Part shown: one piece after another, positions 1 to 8,376 of the stretch
How positions within the stretch are numbered: position 1 is the first letter of the stretch
Layout: each line of letters opens with the position of its first letter
DNA from: an uncultured Paracoccaceae bacterium
Lineage (GTDB): Bacteria; Pseudomonadota; Alphaproteobacteria; Rhodobacterales; Rhodobacteraceae
Length of the DNA stretch: 64,000 bases
Reading direction: 5' to 3'
Assembly (NCBI GenBank): GCA_951812305.1
Contig: CATOSB010000004.1
Span: 806,001-870,000, forward strand
Program-made: the position numbers and the translations under genes
The notes under the pieces: generated by a model
Told to the model about the DNA's origin: nothing
The model's database searches: none
Seen by the model: the letters and a program-made list of their open reading frames with translations, nothing else

Positions 1-59
1 GCCGCGGCAAAGCGGTTACGGTAGTCGGCCACGGCGGCCACACGGCGGGCCAGCAAGTC
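1..59 (-). pseudogene. cytochrome c peroxidase/MauG-like gene, downstream fragment (continues past the left edge)
   Basis: Read on the minus strand, this stretch continues in frame from the fragment that ends at 8377. The last bases before the IS3 element encode ...GGARD, and this fragment resumes with the duplicated GAC codon followed by LLARRVAAVADYRNRF. The protein is a di-haem peroxidase-family c-type cytochrome. The second haem motif expected in the family lies outside the window. The 3-bp GTC repeat at 57-59 is the left copy of the target duplication made by the IS3 insertion. The in-frame join is direct sequence evidence; family membership rests mainly on the other fragment. Confidence 0.75.
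57..59. repeat. 3-bp target-site duplication of the IS3 element (left copy, GTC)
   Basis: GTC at 57-59 is repeated at 8377-8379, directly outside the two ends of the IS3-family element. Three to five base pairs is the usual duplication size for the IS3 family. The pair identifies 60-8376 as one insertion despite 8.3 kb of apparent length. Confidence 0.75.
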
Positions 60-98
60 TGAGCTACTCCCCATTTCTTGGACAAGATCTGGCGTAAA

Positions 99-209
99 TT
101 AAGCTACTCTTTGTACCTGCTGATCGGGTTGGGTTGTGTCATTTCGCTGCCAGTAGATCACAGCGGGTGGTTTGCCGCCAAGGGCGGAATGAGGGCGCTT
201 GTGGTTGTA
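99..209 (-). pseudogene. IS3-family OrfB transposase, C-terminal fragment
   Basis: The minus-strand translation reads [20 protein letters not shown] and ends at a TAA (99-101). This is the characteristic C-terminus of IS3-family OrfB integrases. The fragment joins to the OrfB body at 7254-8006: the body ends ...WIAFYN and this piece supplies YNHKRP..., with the six bases GTTGTA present on both sides of the intervening element. The match in reading frame and in the shared bases shows that one gene was split, not that two unrelated remnants meet here. Confidence 0.85.
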
Positions 210-742
210 CAACAGAACGCCAGAACACCCACGTTACCGACCTGCGCGAGGTTCATTATCGATGGCACCCCTGGTTTGGCCGGTCGGTTTATGTCCATGA
301 GGTGATCGATAAATCCGGCGAAGCCGTGTTTCGGTGCAATCTCACCGGCCGCCGGTCGGACCGGCTTCTGGAAGTCCCTATATGGATGTTTGACCGGGCC
401 TCATGTGCGGCCTGTCGTCGGGTCGATACGGCGCATGTGGACCTGGGCGCTCTGAAGGCTCTTGCGGGGCTTGTTTGCGATATCGACTGTGAGTCGTTCA
501 ATAAACCCGACTCCCCATCCCGCGTTGACGCAGCATTGGACTCTGAACACGAGAATCGGAGGTTGGCCAATGCCGCGCAAAATGACGACGACGCAACTCG
601 AACTGTTCCCGGACGCTCGGTCCGCGACCGCGACGCAGACTCCGCTTTGGCAGAGCCTCCCCGACGACACGCGGCAAACGCTGACACGGTTGATGGCACG
701 CCTGATGGCGGAATATGCAGGCGCGGCAGACGGGGAGAATGA
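134..742 (+). CDS. hypothetical accessory protein of the serine-recombinase element
   Basis: The conserved-looking part begins near 239 with [20 protein letters not shown] and runs through a hydrophilic middle ending near residue 120. I recall similar short proteins upstream of large serine recombinases in alphaproteobacterial elements, but no function is known to me. The start is unresolved: the only in-frame ATG (134) lies in the flanking IS3 fragment, outside the element, so translation in the mobile form must start elsewhere or use a flanking codon. The last third overlaps the 570-755 gene in another frame and is rich in D, R and A. It may be a genuine overlap or read-through of an eroded stop. 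Confidence 0.5.
   Translation: MCHFAASRSQRVVCRQGRNEGACGCTTERQNTHVTDLREVHYRWHPWFGRSVYVHEVIDKSGEAVFRCNLTGRRSDRLLEVPIWMFDRASCAACRRVDTAHVDLGALKALAGLVCDIDCESFNKPDSPSRVDAALDSEHENRRLANAAQNDDDATRTVPGRSVRDRDADSALAEPPRRHAANADTVDGTPDGGICRRGRRGE
204..209. repeat. GTTGTA core repeat, left junction of the serine-recombinase element
   Basis: GTTGTA occurs here and at 7248-7253, exactly at the two points where the IS3 OrfB reading frame breaks off. Collapsing the two copies to one restores OrfB (…IAFYNHKRP…). Short identical core dinucleotides or hexanucleotides flanking an insert are the product expected from large serine recombinases rather than DDE transposases. The exact crossover bases inside the hexamer cannot be told from one copy. 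Confidence 0.7.
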
Positions 743-755
743 TCATGAAGCATGA
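570..755 (+). CDS. 61-residue hypothetical protein of the serine-recombinase element
   Basis: The start ATG at 570 is preceded by a good ribosome-binding site (CGGAGG, 557-562). The product begins [15 protein letters not shown] and continues with a short helical segment ([20 protein letters not shown]). It is acidic and polar, with no membrane segment. It overlaps the recombinase start by a few codons, which suggests translational coupling. Similar small proteins sit directly before large serine recombinases in related elements as I remember them, so a role as recombination-directionality or DNA-binding partner is possible, but nothing in the sequence proves it. Confidence 0.65.
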   Translation: MPRKMTTTQLELFPDARSATATQTPLWQSLPDDTRQTLTRLMARLMAEYAGAADGENDHEA

Positions 756-2548
756 GAAGATTGGCCCGCAGCATCTGGAGCGCAAGGCGATCCTTTACGT
801 CCGTCAGTCATCGGCCCACCAGGTCCTGCACAACCGGGAAAGCAGCACCCTGCAATATGCCATGCGGGAGCGGCTGTCGGATTTGGGTTGGAGCCGGATC
901 GAGACCGTGGATGACGATCTCGGCCGTTCTGCGGCGGGTGGTGTTGCGCGAGAAGGCTTTGACCGGATGATCGCGGATGTTTGTTTGGGCAAGGCCGGCG
1001 CCGTCGCGGCGCGCGAGGTGTCCCGCTTTGCGCGCAACAGCAGGGATTGGCAGCACCTCGTAGAGATGTGTCGCGTCGTCGACACAGTACTGATCGACCA
1101 GGAAACGGTTTATGCACCGCGCGATGGCAATGACCGGCTGCTTTTGGGCCTGAAGGGCAGCTTGAACGAATACGAACTCGATCTTCTCAGACAACGATCT
1201 CTCGCCGCGCGCCACGAGAAAGCACGGCGCGGCGAACTTGTCGTCGCTGCCCCAGTCGGATTCGTAAAAGCTGGGGACCGGCTTGAGAAGGACCCGGACC
1301 GCCGCGTGCAAGAGGCCATATCCCTGGTTTTCGACAAGGTCGCCGAGCTGGGGAGCGCGCGGCAGGCCCTCATGTGGTTTCTCGAACATGACCTTGAATT
1401 GCCCAGTTTGCGCAAACAGGGTGAAGTGCTCTGGCGGCGGCCGACATATGCCACCATCCATCGCATGATCGTCAATCCGGCCTATGGCGGGGCCTATGCC
1501 TATGGCAAGACCCGGGCAGCGGCGGGGTTCGGGGCAACCGCCATTCGCAGGAAAGACCGCAACGACTGGCTGGCATTGAAGCCGGGCGCGCATGAAGGCT
1601 ATGTGAGTTGGGAACGGGCAGAGGCGATCCGCAAGATGGTAAGCAATAACGTCCCTCAGAGCAGGCATCATGGCGCGGCCAAACATGGTTCCGCGCTCCT
1701 GGCCGGGCTGCTGCGTTGTCGGCGCTGCGGCCGCAAGCTTACGGTTCGCTATACCGGCAAGAAGCATGACATCCCGCGTTACTCCTGCTGGCGCGGCCTT
1801 TTGGACAACGGCGAAGCGCGCTGCATCGCTTTCGGCGGATTGCGGGTCGACGATGCCATTGAACAGGCGCTTTTGAAGGTAGTCGGACCCGGCGCCCTTG
1901 CCGCCGCAGAGGTGGCCGCCAGGCAAGCAGTGCGCCAGCGGGATCAGGTTCGCGATGCGCTCTGCCGTGATCTGGAAGCGGCTCAATACGCGACTGATCG
2001 GGCATTCCGGCAGTATGATGCATCCGATCCCGAGAACCGCCTCGTGACCGCCGAACTGGAAGCCCGGTGGAACCGGGCACTTCAGCAGGTTCAGGAGATC
2101 GAGAACAAGATCGTTCACCATGACGCGGTCAGCCCGAACGGGACCACGCCGCCGGTGGAAGACCTGGCGGCCCTGGGGGCCGATCTCGAACGCGTCTGGT
2201 TCGCGCCGGCCACCGATGCCAGGTTGAAGAAGCGCATCGTTCGCACGGTGATCCGGGAAGTGGTGGCAGATCTTGACGATGATGCCTCCGAGATCGTTTT
2301 GATGGTTCATTGGGTGGGTGGCGCACATACGGAAATCCGCCTGCCAAAGCGCCGCAGAGGACAGCGCAACGCGACGCCGCCGGATATTGTCGAAGCCGTG
2401 CGCCAGCTTGCGCGGATCGCCAGCGACGATGTCATCGCCGGCGTTCTGAACCGGAACGGTCTCGTCACCGGAAACGGCAACCGATGGACCAGGGAGCGAG
2501 TCACAGCACTGCGGTCCTACCGCAAGATTCCCGTATTCAAGCCCGAAC
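745..2548 (+). pseudogene. large serine recombinase, N-terminal 601 codons (split by IS4)
   Basis: Residues 10-160 form a resolvase catalytic domain. The nucleophile serine is in YVRQSS, and typical motifs follow ([26 protein letters not shown]). A recombinase domain comes next, then a zinc ribbon (CRRCGRKL...CW...C, around residue 330) and a coiled-coil. The start at 745 has GGGGAG (732-737) seven bases upstream; 739 is an alternative. The frame is cut at 2548 by the IS4-family element and would otherwise end with element-derived YHPSI. The missing C-terminus is at 6968-7224; the rejoined protein is 686 residues, a normal size for the family. Confidence 0.88.
2540..2548. repeat. 9-bp target-site duplication of IS4 copy 1 (left copy, AGCCCGAAC)
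   Basis: AGCCCGAAC at 2540-2548 recurs at 6959-6967 immediately outside the right end of the IS4-family element. Deleting the element and one repeat restores the recombinase frame exactly (…FKPEPNGLDPW…). Nine to twelve bases is usual for IS4-family insertions. Confidence 0.9.
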
Positions 2549-2564
2549 CTTACCACCCTTCAAT

Positions 2565-2790
2565 TTAGCCAGACATCCCAGAGCTTGGGGATTTTGGCAT
2601 AACCTGCGAGGCATCGTCGGATAGCACGAAGGCCTGTCTTGAAGAGAGAGCATAAGGACCTTCGGGCTTTTCGAATCCCCTTTTTTCGCCGCGTATTGCG
2701 ACGTGGTGCTCTTCGTTTGCTCCGGTTGAAACAGCCCAGTACATGGCGATTGCCAGCACCAAAATGAGGCGGGCCAATCGATCCGGCTTT
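2565..2790 (-). pseudogene. IS4-family transposase, C-terminal fragment (copy 1)
   Basis: The fragment encodes the last 75 codons of the transposase, from KPDRLARLILVLAIAMYW to KSPSSGMSG, identical to the C-terminus of the intact copy at 24723. The upstream part of the gene resumes at 6003 after the IS66 nest. The eight bases CCGGCTTT (2783-2790) at the break are repeated at 6003-6010. The fragment has no start codon or promoter of its own. Confidence 0.9.
2783..2790. repeat. 8-bp target-site duplication of IS66 copy A (left copy, CCGGCTTT)
   Basis: CCGGCTTT at 2783-2790 is repeated at 6003-6010, flanking IS66 copy A. The intact IS4 copy has this octamer once (in GATCCGGCTTTTTGATC near 24940), so the duplication is proven by comparison within the window. 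Eight bases is the standard IS66-family duplication. Confidence 0.93.
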
Positions 2791-2837
2791 GTAACTCCCA
2801 AGCACCCTGTCCGATAGGGTTGCGGGGTTTTGTTCCG

Positions 2838-4253
2838 TCAGAGCCGTGCGATGATCTGAGGTGGTGACAGGGTCAGGATTTCCAGGATGTTGAACCGGTG
2901 TTTTCTGGCCGTCGAGATGACGGACCTGATGTCGGCGAAGACCCGCGCGCCCTCGAGGGTGCGGAAGGTGCCCGAGATTTTCATGCGCAGCTTCATCATG
3001 CGCAGGTCCTGTTCGGCCTGATTGTTTGTGAATGGGACCGCGAAGTCGGCGATGAATCGCAAAACGTCATCGCGGTAGTCACGCAGGCGGAGGAGCAGGT
3101 TGTGGCCTGGCCGCCTGGCTTTTCGGCCGCGGGTGCCGGGGCTTTTGGCCAGCGGGGGCCGGCGTTCGTGGAAGGCGAGCCCCTTGGCGAGGATCGCCAT
3201 GTATCTGGTGACTATACCCTGGCGAACCAGTTCCGGGAGTTCGGTCTCGCCTTGATCCTGAGCCGCGCATCTGAGCTGATTGGCGCTATGAAGCACTGCG
3301 CTCATCTCCGTCGCCCAAGGCTCTTTTTCGATCTCTTCGATGGCCTTGAGTTCGCGCAAGTGATGCGCCCCGCAGAGGGCGTGGGCGTCCACTCCGCTCA
3401 TATGGGCGTAGTAGGGTTTCCAGTGATCATGAATGATCGTCCCGCCGGTCAGGAAGGTTGGAACAGCACCGCGTTTGGCGCTGATGCGGTAATGGGTGAA
3501 GGCGGTATCGCAGATCGTGTGCAGCCAGTGCAGCTTGCCGGCAACACGAAGTCCGGTCTCGTCCAGATGCCGAACGCCGCCTTCGGCAAGCCGGGCGAGA
3601 ATGTGTTCAACCACGACACCCATCTTATTTGCCGCGCCGCGCGTCCAGTTGGTCACGCTGGCCGCGCACAAGCTGGTGGCCCCAAACAGGTCGCGCATAA
3701 GCTGGCAGACCCGATCCTCGGGTATCAGCTGCTGAACATTGCAATAGACCGCCACTGCCCGCATGCGCGTGCCATATTGCACATGCGCGGCCACGCCATC
3801 GGGAAAGCCAGCCGTCGTCGTGGCTCGACAATGGTCGCAACAATAAACCGCCGCCTGATGCTCGGTGACCTCCAGGCGTGGCGCAGGCAAGTCGAACACC
3901 TGACGCTTCTCGATCCCTTTCACCATCTCCGCCGTCAGGGCGCTCTGACAGGCGCTGCAATGCGTCGCCTCATGCCGTTCGACAAAGTCGGGTGTTGACG
4001 TCTGGCGCAGGGTGTCGCCCCGGTGGCCAACTTGGCCGCCACTTTTCTTTCCGGATTTGCCACGCAGGCTGCGCGGGGCTGGCTTCTTCAGGCCATCACT
4101 TGAAGGGGGCTTGCTGCTATTGCTGCTGTTCTTGGCCAACTGTCGGCGCAGGTCCGTGATCTCTTCCGCCATGCTCGCCAACGCAGCTTCAAGCTCAGCG
4201 ATCCGACGCAGAGCCGTGGCGAGAAGTTGTTCAAGGGCGGCAACCTGATCCAT
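2838..4253 (-). CDS. IS66-family transposase (copy A)
   Basis: The 471-residue protein carries out transposition of the surrounding element. An N-terminal leucine-zipper/coiled-coil (residues 1-45) leads into KNSSNSSKPPSSDG, the IS66 signature. A zinc finger follows at about 97-141 (CSACQSAL, CCDHC), then the DDE domain with HLDETGLR and HDHWKPY as acidic positions and the terminal NNQAEQDLRMMKLRMKISG carrying the glutamate. The reading frame is intact. It differs from copies B and C at one noticed residue: R rather than Q in FHER(R/Q)PPLAK. The long plus-strand frame over the gene is an antisense shadow. Confidence 0.95.
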   Translation of the reverse strand: MDQVAALEQLLATALRRIAELEAALASMAEEITDLRRQLAKNSSNSSKPPSSDGLKKPAPRSLRGKSGKKSGGQVGHRGDTLRQTSTPDFVERHEATHCSACQSALTAEMVKGIEKRQVFDLPAPRLEVTEHQAAVYCCDHCRATTTAGFPDGVAAHVQYGTRMRAVAVYCNVQQLIPEDRVCQLMRDLFGATSLCAASVTNWTRGAANKMGVVVEHILARLAEGGVRHLDETGLRVAGKLHWLHTICDTAFTHYRISAKRGAVPTFLTGGTIIHDHWKPYYAHMSGVDAHALCGAHHLRELKAIEEIEKEPWATEMSAVLHSANQLRCAAQDQGETELPELVRQGIVTRYMAILAKGLAFHERRPPLAKSPGTRGRKARRPGHNLLLRLRDYRDDVLRFIADFAVPFTNNQAEQDLRMMKLRMKISGTFRTLEGARVFADIRSVISTARKHRFNILEILTLSPPQIIARL

Positions 4254-4299
4254 CCCACCACTGATTCAGAGAAATCAACCCGGCGCCACAGAATTCAGA

Positions 4300-4307
4300 C
4301 AAGAAAG
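4300..4307. repeat. 8-bp target-site duplication of IS66 copy B (left copy, CAAGAAAG)
   Basis: CAAGAAAG at 4300-4307 is found again at 5910-5917, immediately on either side of copy B. After the second repeat the terminal sequence of copy A resumes (AAAAAAACACGCGC...GGGAGTTAC). This shows that copy B inserted into the non-coding end of copy A. Confidence 0.93.
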
Positions 4308-5909
4308 GTAACTCCCAAGCACCCTGTCCGATAGGGTTGCGGGGTTTTGTTCCGTCAGAGCCGTGCGATGATCTGAGGTGGTGACAGGGTCAGGATTTCC
4401 AGGATGTTGAACCGGTGTTTTCTGGCCGTCGAGATGACGGACCTGATGTCGGCGAAGACCCGCGCGCCCTCGAGGGTGCGGAAGGTGCCCGAGATTTTCA
4501 TGCGCAGCTTCATCATGCGCAGGTCCTGTTCGGCCTGATTGTTTGTGAATGGGACCGCGAAGTCGGCGATGAATCGCAAAACGTCATCGCGGTAGTCACG
4601 CAGGCGGAGGAGCAGGTTGTGGCCTGGCCGCCTGGCTTTTCGGCCGCGGGTGCCGGGGCTTTTGGCCAGCGGGGGCTGGCGTTCGTGGAAGGCGAGCCCC
4701 TTGGCGAGGATCGCCATGTATCTGGTGACTATACCCTGGCGAACCAGTTCCGGGAGTTCGGTCTCGCCTTGATCCTGAGCCGCGCATCTGAGCTGATTGG
4801 CGCTATGAAGCACTGCGCTCATCTCCGTCGCCCAAGGCTCTTTTTCGATCTCTTCGATGGCCTTGAGTTCGCGCAAGTGATGCGCCCCGCAGAGGGCGTG
4901 GGCGTCCACTCCGCTCATATGGGCGTAGTAGGGTTTCCAGTGATCATGAATGATCGTCCCGCCGGTCAGGAAGGTTGGAACAGCACCGCGTTTGGCGCTG
5001 ATGCGGTAATGGGTGAAGGCGGTATCGCAGATCGTGTGCAGCCAGTGCAGCTTGCCGGCAACACGAAGTCCGGTCTCGTCCAGATGCCGAACGCCGCCTT
5101 CGGCAAGCCGGGCGAGAATGTGTTCAACCACGACACCCATCTTATTTGCCGCGCCGCGCGTCCAGTTGGTCACGCTGGCCGCGCACAAGCTGGTGGCCCC
5201 AAACAGGTCGCGCATAAGCTGGCAGACCCGATCCTCGGGTATCAGCTGCTGAACATTGCAATAGACCGCCACTGCCCGCATGCGCGTGCCATATTGCACA
5301 TGCGCGGCCACGCCATCGGGAAAGCCAGCCGTCGTCGTGGCTCGACAATGGTCGCAACAATAAACCGCCGCCTGATGCTCGGTGACCTCCAGGCGTGGCG
5401 CAGGCAAGTCGAACACCTGACGCTTCTCGATCCCTTTCACCATCTCCGCCGTCAGGGCGCTCTGACAGGCGCTGCAATGCGTCGCCTCATGCCGTTCGAC
5501 AAAGTCGGGTGTTGACGTCTGGCGCAGGGTGTCGCCCCGGTGGCCAACTTGGCCGCCACTTTTCTTTCCGGATTTGCCACGCAGGCTGCGCGGGGCTGGC
5601 TTCTTCAGGCCATCACTTGAAGGGGGCTTGCTGCTATTGCTGCTGTTCTTGGCCAACTGTCGGCGCAGGTCCGTGATCTCTTCCGCCATGCTCGCCAACG
5701 CAGCTTCAAGCTCAGCGATCCGACGCAGAGCCGTGGCGAGAAGTTGTTCAAGGGCGGCAACCTGATCCATCCCACCACTGATTCAGAGAAATCAACCCGG
5801 CGCCACAGAATTCAGACAAGAAAGAAAAAAAAACACGCGCAAAATGGCAAATTCGACTCACCATAAAACTGACAATAACACTCAAACGTGGGGGGTGCTT
5901 GGGAGTTAC
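4308..5909 (-). mobile_element. IS66-family element, copy B, complete (1602 bp)
   Basis: The element has both 17-bp terminal inverted repeats (GTAACTCCCAAGCACCC and its inverse), an intact transposase gene and a clean 8-bp duplication. It is the only structurally complete, uninterrupted IS66 copy in the window and is therefore the best candidate for an active element. It sits inside the right terminal region of copy A in the same orientation. Confidence 0.95.
4355..5770 (-). CDS. IS66-family transposase (copy B)
   Basis: The 471-residue transposase has the same domain order as copy A: leucine zipper, SSNSSKPPSSDG linker, zinc finger, DDE domain. It carries Q in the segment HERQPPLAK, as copy C does. 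A and B therefore are not a simple tandem duplication. B is more simply derived from C, or from another Q-type copy. The frame is intact and the element ends are complete, so this protein could move all three copies in the window. Confidence 0.95.
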   Translation of the reverse strand: MDQVAALEQLLATALRRIAELEAALASMAEEITDLRRQLAKNSSNSSKPPSSDGLKKPAPRSLRGKSGKKSGGQVGHRGDTLRQTSTPDFVERHEATHCSACQSALTAEMVKGIEKRQVFDLPAPRLEVTEHQAAVYCCDHCRATTTAGFPDGVAAHVQYGTRMRAVAVYCNVQQLIPEDRVCQLMRDLFGATSLCAASVTNWTRGAANKMGVVVEHILARLAEGGVRHLDETGLRVAGKLHWLHTICDTAFTHYRISAKRGAVPTFLTGGTIIHDHWKPYYAHMSGVDAHALCGAHHLRELKAIEEIEKEPWATEMSAVLHSANQLRCAAQDQGETELPELVRQGIVTRYMAILAKGLAFHERQPPLAKSPGTRGRKARRPGHNLLLRLRDYRDDVLRFIADFAVPFTNNQAEQDLRMMKLRMKISGTFRTLEGARVFADIRSVISTARKHRFNILEILTLSPPQIIARL

Positions 5910-6002
5910 CAAGAAAGAAAAAAAACACGCGCAAAATGGCAAATTCGACTCACCATAAAACTGACAATAACACTCAAACGTGGGGGGGTGCTTGGGAGTT
6001 AC

Positions 6003-6879
6003 CCGGCTTTTTGATCTGGCTTTGAGTAATTTCAAAGCCCCGGGTTTTGAAGTCGGAGAACATGGCTTCAATTCCCCAACGCATTCCATAATCGAGCACC
6101 TTGTACTCGGACGGTGCTGCATTCATGGCAATAATCCAAGGCTCTTTGTGCCCCTCTTCGTGAAGCACTCCAATGTTGCTAAAGACGCCCGTTCCGTAAA
6201 GCTCAGCGTTTACAAGCCCTTCGGGCATCAGTTGGGCAATTTCGCGCGTCATCATCTCGCCACCCTGATGTTGCAGTGTGATATTTCCCTTCATGCGCAG
6301 CCGGTAGTCCCATCCAGCCTCCTGGCACCATGCGACCAATCGGGCGGTTCCATAAAACCGATCTCCCGCCAGCAACACACGCGCATCCGCCGGGAGCCAT
6401 GGGCGGACTGCTTCCAAAAGCTCATGTTGCACGCGCCATCCAATCGGCCCTTTGGTCTGGCGTACACGCCAGGCGACCGGGAGGGCCCGATCCCGCATCC
6501 GCACCGATAACATCAAAACCTCATGCCCTTCGTTGAGCTTGCTTTGATCAAGGGCCACCACAATCGTTTCTCCGGCCTCACACTGGCGGCGGAAAATTTC
6601 ACCAACATAGGCCTGCATGATCTCATCAGTATCGATGTGAGGATTGCCCAGAACCCGCGAAATGTATTGATAGCGGTGGTCCACAGAGCCGATATCGCGG
6701 GGCAGAGCAGCCGCATTTTCCATCAGATTGACGCTGCGCGTGTTCAAAATCACGCTTGCTATGATGCACAATCCCTCCCGGCGCGACTTGTGATACCCGA
6801 GCAAGCGGTCCTGAAAATCCGCCTCAACCTTCGAATAAAGCTCTGAAAAACAAACATTTCCCAACAAACCAGCCTCCAA
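6003..6879 (-). pseudogene. IS4-family transposase, N-terminal fragment (copy 1)
   Basis: The fragment starts MEAGLLGNVCFSELYSKVEA at 6879 and runs through the DDE residues (ALDQSK, AGDRFYG) and the YREK-type signature YGMRWGIEAMFSDFK, before breaking in KKP at the IS66 insertion. It is identical in translation to the first 290 or so residues of the intact transposase at 24723-25817. Beyond 6003 the frame runs on into IS66 sequence and ends at 5974, giving a chimeric tail that is not functional. Confidence 0.9.
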
Positions 6880-6967
6880 TATCAGCAGTGGAGACTCCTT
6901 GAATCACACAGATCAGACAAACGTCAAATCAGATCCGGAAATTTTGAAGGGTGGTAAGAGCCCGAAC

Positions 6968-7224
6968 CCAATGGTCTTGACCCGTGGCTCAATCTCTCTG
7001 GCGCAGCAAAACTGATCGGCGTAGCGCCAAAAACATTGCGGTTGGCAGCAGAAGCAGGTGATATCAAAGCAGACCACCCGCTTGCCGACGGACCATGGGT
7101 ATTTGAGCGCAAGGAACTGTCAAAAACGAAGGCACAACAACTCAAGAAACGGGCCCGACAGAACCCAAAATACCCCGCGGTATCGCACCCGGATCAGCAA
7201 AACCTATTCTCTTCAACAACATAG
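6968..7224 (+). pseudogene. large serine recombinase, C-terminal fragment
   Basis: After the second AGCCCGAAC repeat the frame of the recombinase resumes (NGLDPWLNLSGAAKLIGVAP) and continues for 84 codons to a TAG at 7224. The segment LSGAAKLIGVAPKTLRLAAEAGDI looks like a helix-turn-helix of the excisionase/MerR type, which often closes this class of recombinase. It is followed by a lysine- and glutamine-rich tail. It has no start of its own and is recognised only by rejoining it to 745-2548. Confidence 0.85.
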
Positions 7225-7247
7225 AAAGATGGGCGCAATGAAGCGGA

Positions 7248-8006
7248 GTTGTAGAACGCGATCCACTTTCTGACGCCAGCTTTGGCCTCTGATCCAGTTT
7301 CCCAGGCGTGCAGGTAGACGCATTCATACTTCAGCGACCGCCACAGCCGTTCAACAAAGATGTTATCGAGGAATCGGCCTTTGCCATCCATCGAGATGCG
7401 CACGTTTGAGCGCCGCAATCTGTCCGTCCAAACAAACGACGTGAACTGGCTGCCTTGGTCGGTGTTCATAATGCCTGGCGTGCCGAACTTGTGGATCGCC
7501 TCGTTCAGCGCATCGACACAGAACTCAGCCTCCAGCGTGTTCGAGATGCGCCACGCCAGAACTTTGCGCGTGTGCCAGTCCATGATGGCGACCAGATACA
7601 GAAAGCCACGCCGCATGGGCAGATATGTGATGTCAGCACACCAAACCTGATTGGGCCGATCCACACGCAGGCCACGCAGCAGGTATGGATAAATCTTGTG
7701 GCCTTTAGCGGCCTTGCTGGTGTTGGGTTTCTGGTAAATCGGCATAAGGCCCATCAACCGCATCAGGCGTCTGATCCGCTTCTCATTGACCACGTGGCCA
7801 TCATTGCGCAGATGCCACGTCATCTGGCGCACCCCGTAAAACGGGGTCTCAAGGAACTGCTTATCAATCATGCGCATCAGGTCGAGGTTCATCTCACTCT
7901 CGCCCTTCGGCTCATAGTAAAACGACGACCGCGAGATCGACAGCAACGCGCATTGCTTGCCAACCGAAAGACCTGGCAGGTTTGGCTCAATCATCTTGCG
8001 CCTCAC
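7248..8006 (-). pseudogene. IS3-family OrfB transposase, N-terminal body
   Basis: The protein carries the IS3 integrase core: HTH_21-like region (GVRQMTWHLRNDGH, residues 58-71), then the DDE residues in WCADITYLP, NTDQGSQFTS and DNIFVERLWRSLKYE. Translation likely begins at a GTG (8006) overlapping the OrfA stop, or by frameshifting from OrfA, as is usual in the family. The genuine C-terminus (99-209) has been removed by the serine-recombinase element. The present frame runs into that element and stops at 7194 with foreign residues. Loss of the last 36 residues probably inactivates it. Confidence 0.9.
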
Positions 8007-8296
8007 TTGCCGTTCCAGGGTTTGAGCTTTCTGGCCAAAAAATCATTGGCGACGGCCAACTCCCCGATTTTGGCATGCAAGTCTTTCACTTGCTCTTCAT
8101 CGACTTCCGGTGCCTTCCGGCCACCGCGCTCAAAAACGCCAGACGCGCCTTCAAGCAGGGCACGCTTCCATTGATGGATCATCGTGGGATGCACGCCAAA
8201 CCGGCTAGCCAGCTCGCTGACCGTTTCTTCACCTTTCAGCGCCTCTAACGCCACCTTGGCTTTGAATTCTGGATGATGTTGCTTCCGTTTCGACAT
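8003..8296 (-). CDS. IS3-family OrfA transposase subunit
   Basis: The 97-residue protein starts MSKRKQHHPEFKAKVALEAL and contains a helix-turn-helix (ETVSELASRFGVHPTMIHQW, residues 23-42) followed by a short coiled-coil. It is the DNA-binding OrfA of an IS3 element. It ends four bases inside the OrfB start, so the functional transposase would be an OrfAB fusion made by a -1 frameshift. OrfA itself is complete. The outer inverted repeat of the IS lies about 55 bases upstream of the start. Confidence 0.92.
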   Translation of the reverse strand: MSKRKQHHPEFKAKVALEALKGEETVSELASRFGVHPTMIHQWKRALLEGASGVFERGGRKAPEVDEEQVKDLHAKIGELAVANDFLARKLKPWNGK

Positions 8297-8376
8297 TTCT
8301 GATCTCCTTCGCGTTGAAGATCAGCAGACAACAAATCGCAGCTTACGTCAGTGTCCGAATTTCGGGGGGTAGCTCA

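Larger units (their letters stand above)
2791..6002 (-). mobile_element. IS66-family element, copy A, carrying a second copy inside it
   Basis: The outer ends are GTAACTCCCAAGCACCC and its inverted copy. They begin GTAA, as is usual in the IS66 family. Subtracting the nested copy and one 8-bp repeat leaves 1602 bp, the same length as copy B. It carries one gene (tnpC-type) and no tnpA or tnpB, as in the ISBst12-like branch of the family. Its transposase gene is complete; only its right terminal region, downstream of the nested insertion at 4308, is displaced. Confidence 0.92.
2549..6958 (-). mobile_element. IS4-family insertion sequence, copy 1, interrupted by two nested IS66 elements
   Basis: The ends are CTTACCACCCTTCAA and its inverted copy TTGAAGGGTGGTAAG. 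They are identical in the intact copy at 24707-25896. The uninterrupted length would be 1190 bp, equal to copy 2. The single transposase gene is split between 2565-2790 and 6003-6879 by an IS66 element. Its own insertion interrupts the large serine recombinase with a 9-bp duplication. The element is inactive by itself, but the intact copy in this window could supply transposase in trans. Confidence 0.92.
204..7253 (+). mobile_element. serine-recombinase mobile element (about 2.6 kb without its own insertions)
   Basis: The element lies inside the IS3 OrfB gene between two GTTGTA cores. Removing the IS4 insertion (2549-6958 plus one 9-bp repeat) leaves about 2.6 kb holding three plus-strand genes: a hypothetical protein, a 61-residue protein and a large serine recombinase. 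No cargo gene is visible, so the element behaves like an insertion sequence that uses a recombinase in place of a transposase. Because its recombinase is now split, it should be immobile here unless another copy acts in trans. Confidence 0.75.
60..8376 (-). mobile_element. IS3-family insertion sequence, interrupted by a 7-kb nest of other elements
   Basis: The left end starts TGAGCTACTCCCCATTTC and the right end reads, on the other strand, TGAGCTACCCCCCGAAATTC. These are imperfect terminal inverted repeats of about 25 bp. OrfA and most of OrfB are at the right end, and the last 36 codons of OrfB are at the left end (99-209). They are separated by the serine-recombinase element at 204-7253. 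Without that insert the IS is about 1.3 kb, normal for the family. It lies in a cytochrome c peroxidase-like gene with a GTC target duplication. The element cannot now make an intact transposase. Confidence 0.88.

Noticed and set aside
808..2556. 582-residue minus-strand open frame opposite the serine recombinase
   Set aside because: It is a shadow of the recombinase reading frame; its composition is irregular and the recombinase motifs are unambiguous.
2898..3998. 366-residue plus-strand open frame in IS66 copy A (same in copies B and C)
   Set aside because: It is antisense to the intact IS66 transposase, has no ribosome-binding site or family likeness, and is open only because of the transposase's codon use.
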